Shown: piece after piece, positions 62,763-64,000 of the stretch
How positions within the stretch are numbered: position 1 is the first letter of the stretch
How the letters are laid out: each line of letters starts with the position of its first letter
NCBI GenBank assembly: GCA_029834535.1
Contig: JAQMWT010000113.1
Location: 1-64,000, forward strand
Origin: Chrysophaeum taylorii
Taxonomy: Eukaryota > Sar > Pelagophyceae > Pelagomonadales > Pelagomonadaceae
Reading direction: 5' to 3'
Length of the DNA: 64,000 bases
Notes under the pieces: generated by a model
What the model saw: the letters and a program-made list of their open reading frames with translations, nothing else
Told to the model about the DNA's origin: nothing
The model's database searches: none
Made by a program: the position numbers and the translations under genes

Positions 62763-63016
62763 TCCTAACTACTAATCGACAGATGTTTGTTTGTCTGTTT
62801 GTTTGTTTGTTTGTTTGTTTGTTTGTTTGTTTGTTTGTTTGTTTGTTTGTTTGTTTGTTTGTTTGTTTGTTTGTCTTCCTAACTACTAATCGACAGATGT
62901 TACCCCACAAACCCACCCACATCCTTCATGCTCCCCACACACCCCCCCCCCTCTTAGCAGTCGACATTTAAAGACAGATGTTTGTCTGTTTGTTTGTTTG
63001 TTTGTTTGTCTGTCTG
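62763..63016 (+). repeat. stack of Helitron 5' termini and (TTTG)n
   Basis: Two truncated 5' ends (TCCTAACTACTAATCGACAG at 62763 and 62877), separated by about 90 bases of (TTTG)n, then an edge of the short interspersed family (CTCTTAGCAGTCGACATTTA, about 62950) and more TTTG repeats. The next full 5' end follows at 63017. This looks like repeated insertion or slippage at one place. Confidence 0.6.
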
Positions 63017-64000
63017 TCCTAACTACTAATCGACAGATGTTTGTCTGTTTGTTTGTTTGTCTGTCTGTCTGTCTGTTTGTCCCTCGATTTAGGGTAAGGA
63101 TCATGTGGGCCCGCGAGCCACACATTGATCCTCCAAGCCGTCTACGGCGACCTCGCAGACTATTTCCACGACCCGCGGCGGCTCTTTCAGCGCGCCATTC
63201 TCACGCCCCGTCGAAACGATGTTGTCGATGCTGACAACGCGCGCATGACCGCGGCCTTTTTTTCCCGGAGACGAGGCGTCGGAGTTCTTTTCGGCCGACT
63301 AGGTTGGGTCGGAAGACGACGCCTCGCTCTCAAGAGTCGAGTTTTGAACTCCCTGACAACCAACGGCATGCTGACTTTGATCGCGAGCTTAAAGTCTTCG
63401 CAACCTCGACCCGTCGCACGGCCACTGCAACGGTACCAGATACATGATCGATCGTGTCGTTGTCACCGAGGCTCCTCCAACCTGTATCCCGTAAGGCCCG
63501 CCGACGCCAAACGATCACCAAGAGCCAGGGCCAGACGCCCCGCGAGGTCGGCGTCCTCTTGGCGAAGCCCGTCTTCTGCCACGTCCAGCTCTACGTGGCT
63601 CTCTGTCGATCGGCAACCCCGAGGATATCCTCTTCTGAGTCGACGACTCCACCCTACCCCACACGTGCTGCGCAATACCGATAAGCCCCCTCCCGGCGTG
63701 TACACGCGCACTGTAGTTGAACTTACTGGGACCAGGTGAACTTACTGGGGTTTGAGATTGGGACTAGGTGAACGTGACCAGGTGAACTTACTGGGACCAA
63801 GTGAACTTAAGAGTGAACGCAAAGGCTAGCGGCGTGTACGGATCAAAGCAGCTTAGATTGGCGGAGGTGAGAGCGACGAGCTCGAAGGAGAGTGGGGTGA
63901 GTGGATGTGAGCACGAGTGGGCTTACGCCGAACTTACTGGGGTTAGAGATTGGGACTAGGTGAACTTACTGGGACCAGGTGAACTTACTGGGGTTAGAGA
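63017..64000 (+). mobile_element. Helitron copy H7, runs off the window end
   Basis: 5' terminus TCCTAACTACTAATCGACAG at 63017, TTTG/TCTG repeats, the word CCCTCGATTTAGGGTAAGGA, broken helicase C-terminus (about 63125-63640, with RAILTPRR, LNSLTTNGM, TITKSQGQTPREVG and FCHVQLYVALCR) and the AACTTACTGGGACCAG minisatellite to the edge. The 3' terminus is outside the window. Confidence 0.75.

Overview
The window looks like nuclear DNA of a eukaryotic alga, most likely a stramenopile (inference). It is GC-rich, with mostly intronless genes: an ER N-glycosylation factor (RFT1), a Kelch-BTB protein, secreted proteins with Pro/Thr-rich repeats, Golgi-type sulfotransferases, and one N-terminus resembling a heterokont plastid-targeting leader. 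It also carries diatom-like Ty1/copia elements and Helitrons. No bacterial features, rRNA or tRNA genes were seen.

Layout. 1-16 kb is the gene-rich part: RFT1 (minus, cut by the window start), a secreted 2OG-Fe(II) oxygenase-like protein with a Pro/Thr-rich tail, a Kelch-BTB protein, two small coiled-coil proteins, an Ala-rich putative plastid protein, and a 621-residue membrane-anchored protein of unknown function. An unrecognised decayed coding sequence at 10-11.9 kb reappears inverted at 20-21 kb. 16-36 kb mixes sulfotransferase copies, one intact secreted glycosyltransferase-like gene, short interspersed repeats and a decayed Ty1/copia element (about 24.7-32.6 kb). 36-49 kb is a second, larger Ty1/copia element on the minus strand. 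47.5-64 kb is a tandem segmental duplication: three units of 4.06, 5.15 and 5.10 kb plus the start of a fourth. Each full unit holds a Helitron, an LTR piece, the last part of a Ubc13 (UBE2N) gene, and a paralogue of the glycosyltransferase-like gene. That gene is intact only in the middle unit.

Main discovery. Both Ty1/copia elements carry a cytosine-C5 DNA methyltransferase-like domain between protease and integrase, with motifs I, II, IV, VI, VIII, IX and X in order. The two copies are very different from each other but sit at the same place, so this is probably a lasting architecture of an element lineage. Acquisition of cytosine methyltransferases by retrotransposons has been reported for dinoflagellates and charophyte algae; the instance here looks separate or at least undescribed. 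The minus-strand element also repeats a 21-bp sequence encoding T-[A/E]-x-S-L-N-Y five times, near the junctions of its polyprotein domains.

Second discovery. A Helitron family is defined by its ends: 5' TCCTAACTACTAATCG, 3' CTGGCCTGCACTTG. An empty site in unit 1 and filled sites in units 2 and 3 show precise insertion between A and T with no target duplication. The copies carry the C-terminal part of a Helitron/Pif1-like helicase. The nested layers give an order of events: copia into Ubc13, Helitron into the LTR, tandem duplication, a second Helitron, a second duplication.
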